Assembly (NCBI RefSeq): GCF_022811845.1
Contig: NZ_CP064266.1
Coordinates: 4,402,001-4,466,000, forward strand
Reading direction: 5' to 3'
Source: Bacillus pseudomycoides
GTDB taxonomy: Bacteria; Bacillota; Bacilli; Bacillales; Bacillaceae_G
DNA length: 64,000 bases
The notes beneath the pieces were generated by a model. That model did no database searches. It was not told the DNA's origin and saw only the letters and a program-made list of their open reading frames with translations. Position numbers and translations under genes: made by a program. Below, in pieces: positions 1 through 9,299 of the stretch; position 1 is the first letter of the stretch; every line of letters begins with the position of its first letter.

Positions 1-980
1 ACATTTCCTGCATCTGTTGAACCGATTCCAAGTCTTTCTTTACGACTTACATCTTCACCAAGGTTTTCAAATTCCTCAGCAATCACTTCATTAAATGTCT
101 TTGTCACTAATAATTCATCAATTTCATTTTGGAACTGATTGATTTTTACTGTTGTTCCTGTTGCTAATGCAGCTCCCTTTGCAATATTTCGTACCTTTTC
201 AGTTATTTCAATACATCTTTTACGTGTTGCCGCGCGAATGAAAAAGCGTGCTGCAGCATAATCCGGAATAATGTTTGGTGCCTTACCACCTTCAGTAATG
301 ACACCATGAATTTTCACATCTGATGGAAGTTGTTGGCGTAGTGCATTAATCCCATTGTAAAGCTGAATCACCGCGTCTAATGCATTAATTCCTTCCTCTG
401 GCGAAGCTGCCGCATGTGCCGTCTTTCCATAAAAATGAAAATCAAGTGGATCAACTGCCAGTGATGGACTTGTCGTTGCTGTTTTTCCGTTAGGGTGAAT
501 CATAAGTGCTGCATCAATATTATGAAACAAACCTGCTTTCACATAACTTGCTTTTGCACTTCCGTTTGGCCCACCTTCTTCTGCTGGCGTCCCAAATACA
601 ACGATTTCACCACCAATTTCTTCAATTATTTCCGATAATGCAATGGCTGCCGCAACACTTATTGTTCCAATTAAATTATGACCACACGCATGACCTAATC
701 CAGGCAAAGCATCATATTCTGCTAAAAAGGCAACTGTCGGTCCTTGTTTTCCTGAACTTTTCCGTGCAATAAATCCTGTTTCATGTCCTGCGATATTGTG
801 CTGAAGCTGAAATCCTGCACTCCCTAAAAGTAAACTTAATGTTCTAGATGCAAAGAATTCCTGATTACCAATTTCAGGGTTCGCATGTATATCATGACTT
901 GTTTTTAAGTATTTTTCTTTATTTCTTTCTATACTTTCAGTAATACTATTTCGGTGTGACGTTACTTGTTTTGTTCCCAT
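1..980 (-). CDS. M20 family amidohydrolase/peptidase (partial, cut by window edge)
   Basis: The reading frame starts at the ATG at 978-980, after a GGAGG-type site, and runs off the left edge, so the C-terminus is missing. The translation has the M20 aminoacylase/AbgB-like pattern: an N-terminal helix, the metal-binding GHACGHN motif, the PAEEGG motif with the catalytic glutamates, and a dimerisation stretch with FYGKTAHAAA. Such enzymes are cytoplasmic metallo-hydrolases that remove an acyl or aminobenzoyl group from an amino acid. A SAM-I riboswitch lies just upstream, so expression should rise when S-adenosylmethionine is low. This points to salvage of a sulfur-containing N-acyl amino acid, which is an inference. 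The family call is firm; the substrate is unknown. Confidence 0.9.
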   Translation of the reverse strand, partial: MGTKQVTSHRNSITESIERNKEKYLKTSHDIHANPEIGNQEFFASRTLSLLLGSAGFQLQHNIAGHETGFIARKSSGKQGPTVAFLAEYDALPGLGHACGHNLIGTISVAAAIALSEIIEEIGGEIVVFGTPAEEGGPNGSAKASYVKAGLFHNIDAALMIHPNGKTATTSPSLAVDPLDFHFYGKTAHAAASPEEGINALDAVIQLYNGINALRQQLPSDVKIHGVITEGGKAPNIIPDYAAARFFIRAATRKRCIEITEKVRNIAKGAALATGTTVKINQFQNEIDELLVTKTFNEVIAEEFENLGEDVSRKERLGIGSTDAGN

Positions 981-1010
981 TTCCCATTCCTCCTTTAAAT
1001 TTACACATAA

Positions 1011-1043
1011 AAAAGCCTCTTCCTAAAAGATAGAAAGAGGCTT
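1011..1043 (-). terminator. Intrinsic terminator of the S-box leader
   Basis: On the minus strand AAGCCTCTT pairs with AAGAGGCTT across a short loop and is followed by a T run. It lies between the SAM-I aptamer and the M20 gene, so it is probably the riboswitch expression platform. Confidence 0.85.
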
Positions 1044-1070
1044 GAACATACAGTTTAAAAAATGGCCTTC

Positions 1071-1177
1071 TTTCTTATCTTTCAAGTCTTTCACTTGCTG
1101 GAATTGGCACAGTATTCATATTGAATCCGCTGCCGAGGTTTCATAGGGCCAGTCCCTCCACCTCTCGTGATAAGAAA
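1071..1177 (-). promoter_or_regulatory. SAM-I riboswitch (S-box leader) aptamer
   Basis: Read on the minus strand, the leader begins with a TTCTTATC P1 strand, then the S-box core (CGAGAGGTGGAGGGACTGGC, a short CCTATGAAAC loop, then CGGCAGC), and closes with GATAAGAA as the other P1 strand. This is the conserved SAM-I order. A separate terminator hairpin follows, and the M20 amidohydrolase start comes next. By family knowledge, SAM binding favours termination. Confidence 0.92.
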
Positions 1178-1262
1178 ATTGTTTTTATTTTCATAAAATT
1201 ATATTAAATTATTTTCATTCTATTGTTATTCCGAGTAAATGTCAAGGAATTCCGATCTGATT

Positions 1263-3542
1263 TTAACGAATATCTAAAAACCCTTTTAAAACTCCAATCG
1301 TTTCAGGTGCATATAATCTTGCACATATATAAGGGAATTCCGGGCTACCTTCAAACATCATTTGAGATGTTAAAGGCGCTCCTGCCCAAAAAGTTTCATC
1401 ATCAATACATACAAATGGAAGTGATTTATTTTGCCTTTGCACTTTTACATTTTTTAATGGAATTGGTCCATCGCTATATATTGTTACTTGTGCTGTTGTA
1501 CGCATTAATGCCTGCCATACTCTTTTATCCACTTGTCTTGTACTTGGAAGCGAGATAATAATTTTTTGTTTTGCTGACAGAATATCTTTTACTAATCCTT
1601 TCGGCTCTTCCAAATTCATTTGCATATACCATCGCAAACGTTTTGTAATCTTTCGCTCTACCAACGGACGGGATGTTGTACGATCATATACATTTCCGTG
1701 TCTTTCTAAATGAGCAGTTAATTGGGATAACGCTTGTTTTCTAGAAAGATTTTTCCGCATATACTGGCAGTCTGATAACTGAATGAACTTCCCTCTTGCC
1801 CTTGATACCGCAACGTTTACAAGACGATGATTTTTATGATCAAAGAATAACACGCCAGGGCGCTCTTGCGGATAACTATCTACCGTATCAAATATCATCA
1901 TGTCTCGTTCAGATCCTTGAAATTTATGAACTGTCGCTGCTAGAACAGGTGTATTTCGATACTTTGTTTTTTGCAATACTTCTCTTATAAATGTTGATAA
2001 GAACCGAGACTGCGCCCGATATGGCGTTACAACTCCAATCGATTGCACCCCATCTAATAATCCAATTAAGATCATTTGCATTGCAATCAGTCCCGACATG
2101 ATATTAAAACGAGAACCAGAGGCCGCATCTTTTAAAGAATAGGCTCCCATTAAACTTGTATCAAACAAGACAGTCGCTTCGTTCGCAAATGGCTGCAATT
2201 TCGCTAATTCTTGGCGTACTGAAACAGAAGGGTGATCAAACACTCTATTCTTATAAATAAATGAGTTTGTAAATTTGGATATATCTGCATGCATACGTCT
2301 TTGTTCTTGCAGCATAAATAAATTCGGATGCTTTTCATAACTATTTACCGATTGCACAATCCCCGCATGATAAAACATATCTTCCCCGAGCCACTTTCTA
2401 ACAAGCTCATGATTTGCCATAGCAATTGGAGGTAACTGTAAAAAATCACCACAAACGACAATTCGCTTACCAAGAGAAGCAGCTAATGCGATCTGCGGCA
2501 CATATGCCATACTCACTTCATCTACAACGACTAAGTCAAATGTCCGCTCATAAACAAGAGAATCAATTGCGCATTTCGATAGCGTTGCACCAATTACCTG
2601 CGCATTTTCAATGTATTCTCTTTCTACCTCTTTAATTTTCGCTCTTTGCTTTCTAAGATCTCCTTCAATCTCTTGCATACGTTTCTTATCAGAAGCAGTC
2701 GCCTTATACGATAAGATCTTTTGACGAAGATCTTGACGCATTTCTTCTAAATAAAGCTTTTCTTCTCCCCATGAGCCATTCGTTGTTTCCACTAATCTAG
2801 AAGCAAGCAACGTTTCATGAGTACGTATATGTTCATGTTGACTAAATCCATATCGGACGATTTCCCCTGGTGTCCACTTTTCTTTCTTTTCTATTTGCTT
2901 TGTCACTTCACTCATTAATACATCGACTGCCGCATTACTATGAGCTAGTACAAGTACTGACTTTCCTTTTTGATAATGCGCTGAAATAATGCGTGATAAG
3001 TTATAAGACTTTCCTGTTCCCGGTGGTCCCCAAACATATGTCGCCCTATTATAAAAAGAACGATATGCCAGCTCATTCTTCGGATTTTCCATCTTTTCTA
3101 TATGCTTTGGCGTACTCTTTCCATCTAAAAGACGCTTTACGCGTTGACGTTTTTGCTTGTCTTTTCGTATTTCTTTCAACCGCTCTTGCAATTGCTCTAA
3201 TAACTGCCATGGTTCACTATATAAAATCGCTTCTCTTATTTCGCCTTGTATATAATCATTTAATTTCAGTTCGATCTCTAATCCATGTACAGATAATACT
3301 TCTCCCGTTGCTTCCTCACCATCAAATTCAATTCGAATGGGTGTACCATCAGGTAAACTCACTTCCGAAATAAGCTGAAATACATACACCGTACTCTCAT
3401 AATCTGTATATAAAAAGCGGCCATTTATAATCGATAATTTACTGCCGCCTATCGTTTTCCAATGTTTAATTTCATACGCTAACGCTTGATGCCACTCTTT
3501 CATCGTTTCCGTTAATGAAGGAGTTTGTAAAGTTGTAGTCAT
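1263..3542 (-). CDS. SF1 DNA/RNA helicase (Dna2/Upf1-like) with C-terminal PLD-like region
   Basis: The chosen start is the ATG at 3542, which has GGAG eight bases upstream; a longer frame opens at 3572 without a better site. The product is about 759 residues. Walker A (GPPGTGKS) lies near residues 172-179. It is followed by motif Ia (LAHSNAAVD), Walker B (VVVDEVSMA), motif III (GDFLQLPP), motif IV/V (VVTPYRAQ, VHKFQGSE) and motif VI (NVAVSRAR). These define a superfamily 1B helicase of the Upf1/Dna2 type. The last 100 or so residues resemble a phospholipase D-like nuclease fold often appended to such helicases, but no HKD motif is evident. It stands alone. Role in nucleic-acid repair or RNA remodelling is inferred. 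Confidence 0.88.
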   Translation of the reverse strand: MTTTLQTPSLTETMKEWHQALAYEIKHWKTIGGSKLSIINGRFLYTDYESTVYVFQLISEVSLPDGTPIRIEFDGEEATGEVLSVHGLEIELKLNDYIQGEIREAILYSEPWQLLEQLQERLKEIRKDKQKRQRVKRLLDGKSTPKHIEKMENPKNELAYRSFYNRATYVWGPPGTGKSYNLSRIISAHYQKGKSVLVLAHSNAAVDVLMSEVTKQIEKKEKWTPGEIVRYGFSQHEHIRTHETLLASRLVETTNGSWGEEKLYLEEMRQDLRQKILSYKATASDKKRMQEIEGDLRKQRAKIKEVEREYIENAQVIGATLSKCAIDSLVYERTFDLVVVDEVSMAYVPQIALAASLGKRIVVCGDFLQLPPIAMANHELVRKWLGEDMFYHAGIVQSVNSYEKHPNLFMLQEQRRMHADISKFTNSFIYKNRVFDHPSVSVRQELAKLQPFANEATVLFDTSLMGAYSLKDAASGSRFNIMSGLIAMQMILIGLLDGVQSIGVVTPYRAQSRFLSTFIREVLQKTKYRNTPVLAATVHKFQGSERDMMIFDTVDSYPQERPGVLFFDHKNHRLVNVAVSRARGKFIQLSDCQYMRKNLSRKQALSQLTAHLERHGNVYDRTTSRPLVERKITKRLRWYMQMNLEEPKGLVKDILSAKQKIIISLPSTRQVDKRVWQALMRTTAQVTIYSDGPIPLKNVKVQRQNKSLPFVCIDDETFWAGAPLTSQMMFEGSPEFPYICARLYAPETIGVLKGFLDIR

Positions 3543-3686
3543 ACTGTTTTCTCCTTCCTTCTCTCCAAACATACTTTCTCACTATATCATATAACACGCT
3601 AAAATTCGCAAGGTTTTTACCTTGATTATTTTCTTAATTTTCAATATTATGATACATATGAAATTTATGGAAAGAAGGAATTCATC

Positions 3687-4079
3687 ATGCCAGTAAAACG
3701 AATTGAACACGTTGGAATCATGGTTGCGAATTTAGAAACGTCCCTTTCCTTTTATGAAGAAGTAGTTGGACTAAAGCTTATCAAGCGTATGGGACATCCA
3801 AATCCAAACTTAAAACTCGCCTTTTTAGGTGTAGAATAATCACAAGAAACAATTCTTGAATTAATTGAAGGCTATAACCCTTCTCTTCCAACAGAAGGAA
3901 AAGTACACCATATTTGCTTTAAAGTAGATTCTCTAGAAGATGAAATTGAAAGACTAAAGAAGTTTGAGGTAACTTTTTTATTAACAGAGGAAATTGAAAC
4001 ACTACCAGATGGAACACGTTATATTTTCTTCTCTGGTCCTGATGGGGAGTGGATTGAGTTTTTTGAGACGGAGCGATAA
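3687..4079 (+). pseudogene. VOC (glyoxalase-family) protein interrupted by a nonsense codon
   Basis: The frame starts at ATG 3687 with a GAAGGAA site and would encode 130 residues of a vicinal-oxygen-chelate protein. It keeps the expected metal-ligand positions: His in HVGIMV, Glu in ETILELIEG, His in VHHICFKV and Glu in GEWIEFFE. Codon 51 (3837-3839) is TAA where the context strongly suggests GAA; the frame on both sides is intact and coding-like. A single G-to-T change explains the break. It may be a recent pseudogene or a sequence error. The function would be a lactoylglutathione-lyase-like or methylmalonyl-CoA-epimerase-like activity. Confidence 0.85.
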
Positions 4080-4145
4080 GACAAAACTTTTATCAGTAAG
4101 GGCATTCATTCCTCACTTATTCATTTATGGAGGTGAACCAATACA

Positions 4146-4895
4146 TTGACTCAAACAGACATTCAATTAGGAAACATACACGTTCTCTTATTACAACCTA
4201 TACAACAGGATAAAAAAATAACAATCGTTTTCTATCATGGATGGGGATCTAGCATTTATCATCAGATCTTTTTAGGTACCCTCTTAACTAACTTTGGATA
4301 TACCGTAATTATTCCAGAAATTATTTATCACGATTCACGGACAGCTTTAGAAAATCATTTTTCTAAACCGATAATGGAACAATATTTCTGGAAAACCATT
4401 TTGCATACTGTTAAACATGATATAAATGATTTATTTACTAGTATCTATGAAAGTGAGTACTGCTTAGGTCATAAAATTGTAGTTCTCGGAAGTTCAATGG
4501 GTGGATTCATATCCTCAGGAGCTTTTATCAAAGATTCAAAAATTGATGCACTTATTAATATAAATGGTTCAGGAGCTTGGATAACTTCTGAAGAGATTTT
4601 TCAAAAGCAAGGCTCAAATATCGCCAATGAAATTCATATGATTAGAAAAATGGATCCTATTCAATTTATCGAACGCATTCATAATCGACCTATACTATTA
4701 TTACATGGAGCAAGTGATGCTGTTGTCTCGCCTCTTGGACAACAAACATTTTATGAAAAAGTACAATCACACCATCAAGATACAACTGCTAACATTACAT
4801 TTATGCTATACCAAAATATCAATCATTCTATAAGTATTCCAATGATTGAAAAAGTAGTAAACTGGCTAGATGAGCAATTTGTTCTTTATAGCTAA
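4146..4895 (+). CDS. Alpha/beta-hydrolase esterase (YitV-like)
   Basis: The frame starts at a TTG (4146) with an excellent GGAGGTGA upstream and encodes 249 residues with no signal peptide. The fold is visible: an HGWGSS oxyanion segment near residue 31, the nucleophile elbow GSSMGG near residue 117, an acid in LLHGASDAVV, and a His in NINHSIS near the C-terminus. It resembles the small cytoplasmic YitV/YjfP esterases. Substrate is unknown. It faces dcyD with a shared terminator between them. Confidence 0.85.
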   Translation: MTQTDIQLGNIHVLLLQPIQQDKKITIVFYHGWGSSIYHQIFLGTLLTNFGYTVIIPEIIYHDSRTALENHFSKPIMEQYFWKTILHTVKHDINDLFTSIYESEYCLGHKIVVLGSSMGGFISSGAFIKDSKIDALININGSGAWITSEEIFQKQGSNIANEIHMIRKMDPIQFIERIHNRPILLLHGASDAVVSPLGQQTFYEKVQSHHQDTTANITFMLYQNINHSISIPMIEKVVNWLDEQFVLYS

Positions 4896-4923
4896 TTAAG
4901 ACAGACAAGCAAAGCTTACATAA

Positions 4924-4956
4924 AAAATCAGCACCACTTATTTTGGTGCTGATTTT
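4924..4956. terminator. Bidirectional terminator
   Basis: AAAATCAGCACCAC pairs with a matching GGTGCTGATTTT arm, with A and T runs on both sides. It lies between two convergent genes and can serve both. Confidence 0.85.
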
Positions 4957-4964
4957 CTTACATA

Positions 4965-5960
4965 TTAGGAAAATAGCGATGTATTTGCATATAACGCCGG
5001 AGAACCACCTGAATGTACAAATAGAATGTTATCTTCTTTCGTAAATGTACCTTTTCGAATTAGGTCGATCAGTCCAGCTACTGCTTTCCCTGTATATACT
5101 GGATCAAGTAAAATTCCTTCTGTTTTTGCTAATAGCTGAACAGCTTCTACCATTTCAGGTGTTGGTAAAGCGTATCCTGGTCCAACGTATTCATCAAAAC
5201 ATGTCACAGCCTCACGCGGAATACTGTTTGGAATCCCAACATGCACTGAAGTTTCTTGCACAAGCTTACATACTTTTTCTTCTTGTTCAGCTTTTCCGCG
5301 GCTCACATTCATTCCAATTACCGGAATCCCTGTTTGTCTTCCATAAAATCCAGTTATCAAACCAGCATGCATGCCCCCGCTACCACTTACACAAACAACC
5401 GCATTGAAATCTATCCCTTGCTCAAACGATTGAGCCATAATTTCCTCTGCACATGCAATGTATCCCATTGCACCGGTAGGATTGGATCCTCCAACTGGAA
5501 TTACGTATGGTGTATGCCCTTTTTCAGTTACTTCTTTGGCCACTTTTTGCATCTCATCCATAAGGTCAGTTCCGTTTGGCACAACGATTACATTTTCAGC
5601 ACCTAATAAATGATATAAGAAGTAATTCCCATTAAAGTCTGGTTTTTCTTCTGGTTCAATTCCTTCTTCTAATACAAGAATGCATTTCATTTTCTCTTTT
5701 ACCGCAGCCGCTAATGTTAATCGGCAATGATTGGACTGAATACCGCCAGCAGTAATTAACGTATCTACACCTTTCGCCTGTGCATCCGCCACAAGGAATT
5801 CTAATTTTCTTGTTTTATTTCCACCAGCTGTTAAACCAAGTAAATCATCTCGTTTAAAATAAATAGAAGGCCCTTCTAGGACTTCAGAAAAGTGATTTAA
5901 TTTTTCAATTGGCGTATATGATTCTGTATATTTCTTTCTGGGAAATTTCGCTAAATTCAT
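4965..5960 (-). CDS. dcyD: D-cysteine desulfhydrase (PLP-dependent)
   Basis: This 331-residue frame starts at an ATG with AAGGAGAG upstream. It matches the ACC-deaminase/D-cysteine desulfhydrase family: an N-terminal FKRDDLLG segment, the PLP lysine in AGGNKTRKLE near residue 49, AGGIQSNHCRLT, the PVGGSNPTGAMGY phosphate-binding region and a C-terminal LFVHSGGSPAL. It converts D-cysteine to pyruvate, sulfide and ammonia in the cytoplasm. An ACC deaminase is the main alternative, but the overall length and wording of motifs fit D-cysteine desulfhydrase better. No operon partner is seen. Confidence 0.9.
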   Translation of the reverse strand: MNLAKFPRKKYTESYTPIEKLNHFSEVLEGPSIYFKRDDLLGLTAGGNKTRKLEFLVADAQAKGVDTLITAGGIQSNHCRLTLAAAVKEKMKCILVLEEGIEPEEKPDFNGNYFLYHLLGAENVIVVPNGTDLMDEMQKVAKEVTEKGHTPYVIPVGGSNPTGAMGYIACAEEIMAQSFEQGIDFNAVVCVSGSGGMHAGLITGFYGRQTGIPVIGMNVSRGKAEQEEKVCKLVQETSVHVGIPNSIPREAVTCFDEYVGPGYALPTPEMVEAVQLLAKTEGILLDPVYTGKAVAGLIDLIRKGTFTKEDNILFVHSGGSPALYANTSLFS

Positions 5961-6238
5961 ACTAACTCTCCTTATGTACTCTCTATCTAAAATTAAAATA
6001 GTAATTCAAATATCGATCACGGATTCTTTATTCACTGATAATCATAACTTTCACACCTTGCATTAGCAAAGTCTTCGGTAAGCAAACGTCGATAGATTTT
6101 TCGTTTGAATTACTTTCTAGAAACATTTCTCAGTATACTTGATTCATTCCAGTAAAGCGACTTTAATGATTAAAAAATATTTATTTCACCTAACTTTAGA
6201 ATTATGAAATATAACACCTGAAAAATTCAGAAAAATGA

Positions 6239-6277
6239 AAACAACCTCTTGCAGATATACTACCGAAGAAGTTGTTT
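6239..6277 (-). terminator. Terminator of the five-gene ThiF operon
   Basis: On the minus strand AAACAACTTCTT pairs with AAGAGGTTGTTT (one G-T wobble) and is followed by a T-rich tract. It lies after the last gene of the operon. The rest of the 5961-6352 gap shows no gene. Confidence 0.7.
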
Positions 6278-6352
6278 ATCCCCTTATCAGTTAGATGGTT
6301 TACTAAAACATCATCATAACAGTAACAGACATAAAAACTGTTCTATATTTAA

Positions 6353-7771
6353 TCAATATACGAATACTTTTGACGAGTTTTCCTCTAATAAACTAGAATT
6401 ATAATTAGGCGCTAGTACAATGTTTGTATATGTTCCTGTACCTGAAAGGTACTTGTACCTATGTTTTAACCCCGATGGAATAAAAACAGATGCTGGACTC
6501 TCAATTATTTGTGACTCTCCTTCAATTTCCACTTCACATATGAGACCTGTACCATCTATTCTATTCCCCCAGAAAATAAAAGCACTATCACAATGATGTG
6601 CGTGAGTATCTACATGTCCTTCTAAGTTCTCATCCATATGGTTGTCATAAAATACACGCTGTATGATATAAAATGAAGCACGTTCATCGGTTCTATAATC
6701 CATCTGTACCCAACGTTCTCCTGGACCATCACGATGATATAAAAGCTCAGATGCTCCTTTTACAAATGGTTTACTAACTCGGAGGGGCTTTGAAAGCCGA
6801 GACCCTTTTCTTTCTATGCGTTTTTGTTGTATGTTCCTTACTCTTCCTATCATTTCAGGTTGAATTCCTTCATATGCTGAAAAATTTTGTTTCACAGCTT
6901 TTATATGATAAGGTGCGGTATGGGTAAATGCATTTTTTCCAATAATCGGTCTCCAATGATCTACTTTACAACCGGTTGCTAATTGAAGAGATTGGGTTAA
7001 TTCAGGAATCATTTTTAAATTAAAGTATTTAAGATTATGCTTTTGAGATAACAGTACTGATAAATTTAGTAGATCAACAATCCCAGCCCGTTCACCTATT
7101 CCACACAAAGTCGTATCAATGACAGATACCCCAGCATCGATGGCGGCAAGGGCATTTGCCATAGCTAAGCCTAAATCATTATGCAGATGAACTTCAATCT
7201 CACAAGGGAATGTCTCGACAGATTTCTTCACGACTGTCGCACACTGACCTGGCTCCCAAATCCCTACAGTGTCTGCTAAACTGATTCGATCTGCTCCAGC
7301 TTTATGTGCGATTTTCCCAATGTAGTCGATATCTTCCCATTCAGTTCGTGAAGCATCTTCAATAGTAAAACGGATTTTCATTCCTAAAGACTTTGCTTCT
7401 TTAATAGCTTGTTTGACTTGATTCATAACGTAATCTATTGATCGATTGTTGTACTTTGTTTGTAATGAAATGGGATTAATAGACGCCCATATTCCTATCC
7501 AATCAGCACCAGCACGATAAGCCGCATGAACTTCTTCTTTTGTCGCCCGAGCATGCATCAGTATTTCAGCTTGCTTTGCAGATGCTGCAACTTCTCGGCA
7601 AATCTCTTCTTCTTCTTCAGAAATACCTGGATGTCCAGCTTCAATCAGAGTTACTCCAAAATTCTCTAACAGATGTAGTAATGCAATTTTATCTTCCTTG
7701 GAGAAACGAATACCACATTGTTGTTCTCCTTCACGTAAGGTAGCATCTAATAATGTTATGCGCTTGTTCAT
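6353..7771 (-). CDS. DRE-TIM metallolyase (isopropylmalate/homocitrate synthase-like) fused to a cupin
   Basis: Residues 5-300 form a DRE-TIM barrel: the catalytic Arg lies in LLDATLREGEQQ near residue 13, and the metal-binding HLHNDLG is at 195-201, followed by GIGERAG. Such enzymes condense acetyl-CoA or a related acyl-CoA with a 2-oxo acid. From about residue 380 a second domain begins. It has a His cluster (VDTHAHHCD, residues 387-394), a proline-containing FIPSGLKHRYKY strand and a late beta segment, which reads as a small cupin. This replaces the usual LeuA regulatory domain. The gene overlaps the upstream hydrolase by 4 bases (ATGA) and is last in the operon. Substrate and product are unknown, and it is not the usual leuA. 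Confidence 0.8.
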   Translation of the reverse strand: MNKRITLLDATLREGEQQCGIRFSKEDKIALLHLLENFGVTLIEAGHPGISEEEEEICREVAASAKQAEILMHARATKEEVHAAYRAGADWIGIWASINPISLQTKYNNRSIDYVMNQVKQAIKEAKSLGMKIRFTIEDASRTEWEDIDYIGKIAHKAGADRISLADTVGIWEPGQCATVVKKSVETFPCEIEVHLHNDLGLAMANALAAIDAGVSVIDTTLCGIGERAGIVDLLNLSVLLSQKHNLKYFNLKMIPELTQSLQLATGCKVDHWRPIIGKNAFTHTAPYHIKAVKQNFSAYEGIQPEMIGRVRNIQQKRIERKGSRLSKPLRVSKPFVKGASELLYHRDGPGERWVQMDYRTDERASFYIIQRVFYDNHMDENLEGHVDTHAHHCDSAFIFWGNRIDGTGLICEVEIEGESQIIESPASVFIPSGLKHRYKYLSGTGTYTNIVLAPNYNSSLLEENSSKVFVY

Positions 7772-8832
7772 TCCATTTTTCCTTCTTTCATTTCTATAAA
7801 GTTTAACGTTTGATCAAATAAGGTATGACAATTCTTTTCATAAATTGCCCAGTGCGTTGCATCGGGGATTACAACTTCTTTTTTTTGTTTTGTACCTGTT
7901 AATTTTGACATCATGTTTTGGTCTGCAAACGTGTCATCTTCTCCATAAATGACAAGTACTGGAACGGTAATTTTAGATACATCATATAAAGGTTTATTTT
8001 TCCAAATATAAAACAAATCTTCTAGTGGACCAACTGGTCGACGAATAGATTGGTTGTTTTTCTTACTCATAGGATCTGAATGGATAAATACTTGTTTTAC
8101 AGCATCCATTGCTTCATTTGTAACGATTTTTTTATTTCCCATCATCATATGCCAATGATGCATTCCTTTCTCAAAGTCCACCATTTGATAGGCTGATGCC
8201 TCAGGATTAAATTGATTAGGTTGTAATGGATTTTCAAGAGGTTTTGTCATCATAGGTAGTGTGAACCCATGCATATATCCGTATAAAATAAGCTTATTAA
8301 TATCTTGAGGATGGGATATCGCATAATTACCAGCCACAACACCCCCATATGACCAACCAACAATATGAATTTTTTTTACATTTCTTTTCTTTTTGATCCA
8401 ATTTACAACTGTTTCTAGATCCTTAGTCGCATCATTTAAATGAATAACCGGACGGTTTTGGGAAGGAGGGTCTGACATTTCTATAGGGCGAGAAGAATGA
8501 CCAAACCCTCTGAAATCCATAGCCCAAGTATCATACCCTTTTTTGGCATACTCATCCATCCACGAATATTTTGGTACATCAAAGGCTTGAGCTGTAGGTA
8601 CACTAAATGGTTCTAAAAATAAGATTACTTCATCAGATGTATACTGTTTTTTATTATTTAAGTTTTTATGAAGCAAAAATAGTTTTTCTTCTCCTTGCTG
8701 AATTTCTAATTCTTGCTTTATCACTTTAGAAGTTTGAGCATCTTGAGAAGTTTCTTTGCTATTAGAGCAACCAGAGATAAGAATTATCAATAAAAAACCT
8801 ACTATACTAATATATGTCCATTTTATTTTCAT
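7768..8832 (-). CDS. Lipoprotein alpha/beta hydrolase
   Basis: The 354-residue product starts with a lipoprotein signal peptide: charged MKIKW, a hydrophobic stretch, then the lipobox LISGC near residue 22. It should be anchored outside the membrane. The rest is an alpha/beta hydrolase with the nucleophile elbow GWSYGG, an acid in VIYGEDDTF and a His in DATHWAIY. It lies 14 bases after the UPF0756 gene and overlaps the next gene by 4 bases, so it belongs to the same operon. An extracytoplasmic hydrolase in a pathway operon suggests a late cleavage, maturation or release step. That role is inferred. Confidence 0.85.
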   Translation of the reverse strand: MKIKWTYISIVGFLLIILISGCSNSKETSQDAQTSKVIKQELEIQQGEEKLFLLHKNLNNKKQYTSDEVILFLEPFSVPTAQAFDVPKYSWMDEYAKKGYDTWAMDFRGFGHSSRPIEMSDPPSQNRPVIHLNDATKDLETVVNWIKKKRNVKKIHIVGWSYGGVVAGNYAISHPQDINKLILYGYMHGFTLPMMTKPLENPLQPNQFNPEASAYQMVDFEKGMHHWHMMMGNKKIVTNEAMDAVKQVFIHSDPMSKKNNQSIRRPVGPLEDLFYIWKNKPLYDVSKITVPVLVIYGEDDTFADQNMMSKLTGTKQKKEVVIPDATHWAIYEKNCHTLFDQTLNFIEMKEGKME

Positions 8833-8846
8833 TTAGAATGTTCCTT

Positions 8847-9284
8847 TCATTTCATAGAAATGATAGCTATTATTCCAGCAGCAATAATTAATCCTGCGGG
8901 TAACCCTTTTGTAAATAGTACGGCGACAAGAGTACCTATTAAGACACCTAACAATATCGTAGGGTTCATAGGTAAAATCCCTACTCCTTTTCCCCCTATG
9001 TATGACACAGTAAAACCTGCTAGAATGGATCCTAAGCCGATAGGAGAGGCAATTAATTTTATTACGTTTTCACTTGTAATTTTTCCAGATGTAATTGGCA
9101 TTAAAAGGAAGAGCATGAGAAAGAAAATACCAATTGGGAAAGAATATTGTTGAATAAGGTGTAATAAAGTTCTTTGACCAACAGCAAGTAAAACTCCTAA
9201 TAAACAAGCTGCACCAGCTAGTGCATAATCCTTTACAAGTAGCGCAAGTGTAACAATAATTCCAAGTAACAAAAAAGGAAGCAT
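8847..9284 (-). CDS. UPF0756 (DUF441) membrane protein, YtwI/YeaL-like
   Basis: This 145-residue protein is almost entirely hydrophobic with four predicted membrane segments. Its end, with the NPTILLGVLIGTLVAV stretch followed by GLPAGLIIAAGI, closely follows the UPF0756 pattern of B. subtilis YtwI and E. coli YeaL. The ribosome site GAGGTAA overlaps the stop region of the upstream ThiF-like gene, so translation is probably coupled. The family has no established function. Its place between adenylating enzymes and a surface hydrolase suggests export or import of the pathway product, which is speculation. Confidence 0.8.
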   Translation of the reverse strand: MLPFLLLGIIVTLALLVKDYALAGAACLLGVLLAVGQRTLLHLIQQYSFPIGIFFLMLFLLMPITSGKITSENVIKLIASPIGLGSILAGFTVSYIGGKGVGILPMNPTILLGVLIGTLVAVLFTKGLPAGLIIAAGIIAIISMK

Positions 9285-9299
9285 ATTCTCTTACCTCAT

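Noticed and set aside
6001..6180. Possible riboswitch or leader upstream of dcyD
   Set aside because: I looked for T-box, S-box and other conserved cores and found none.
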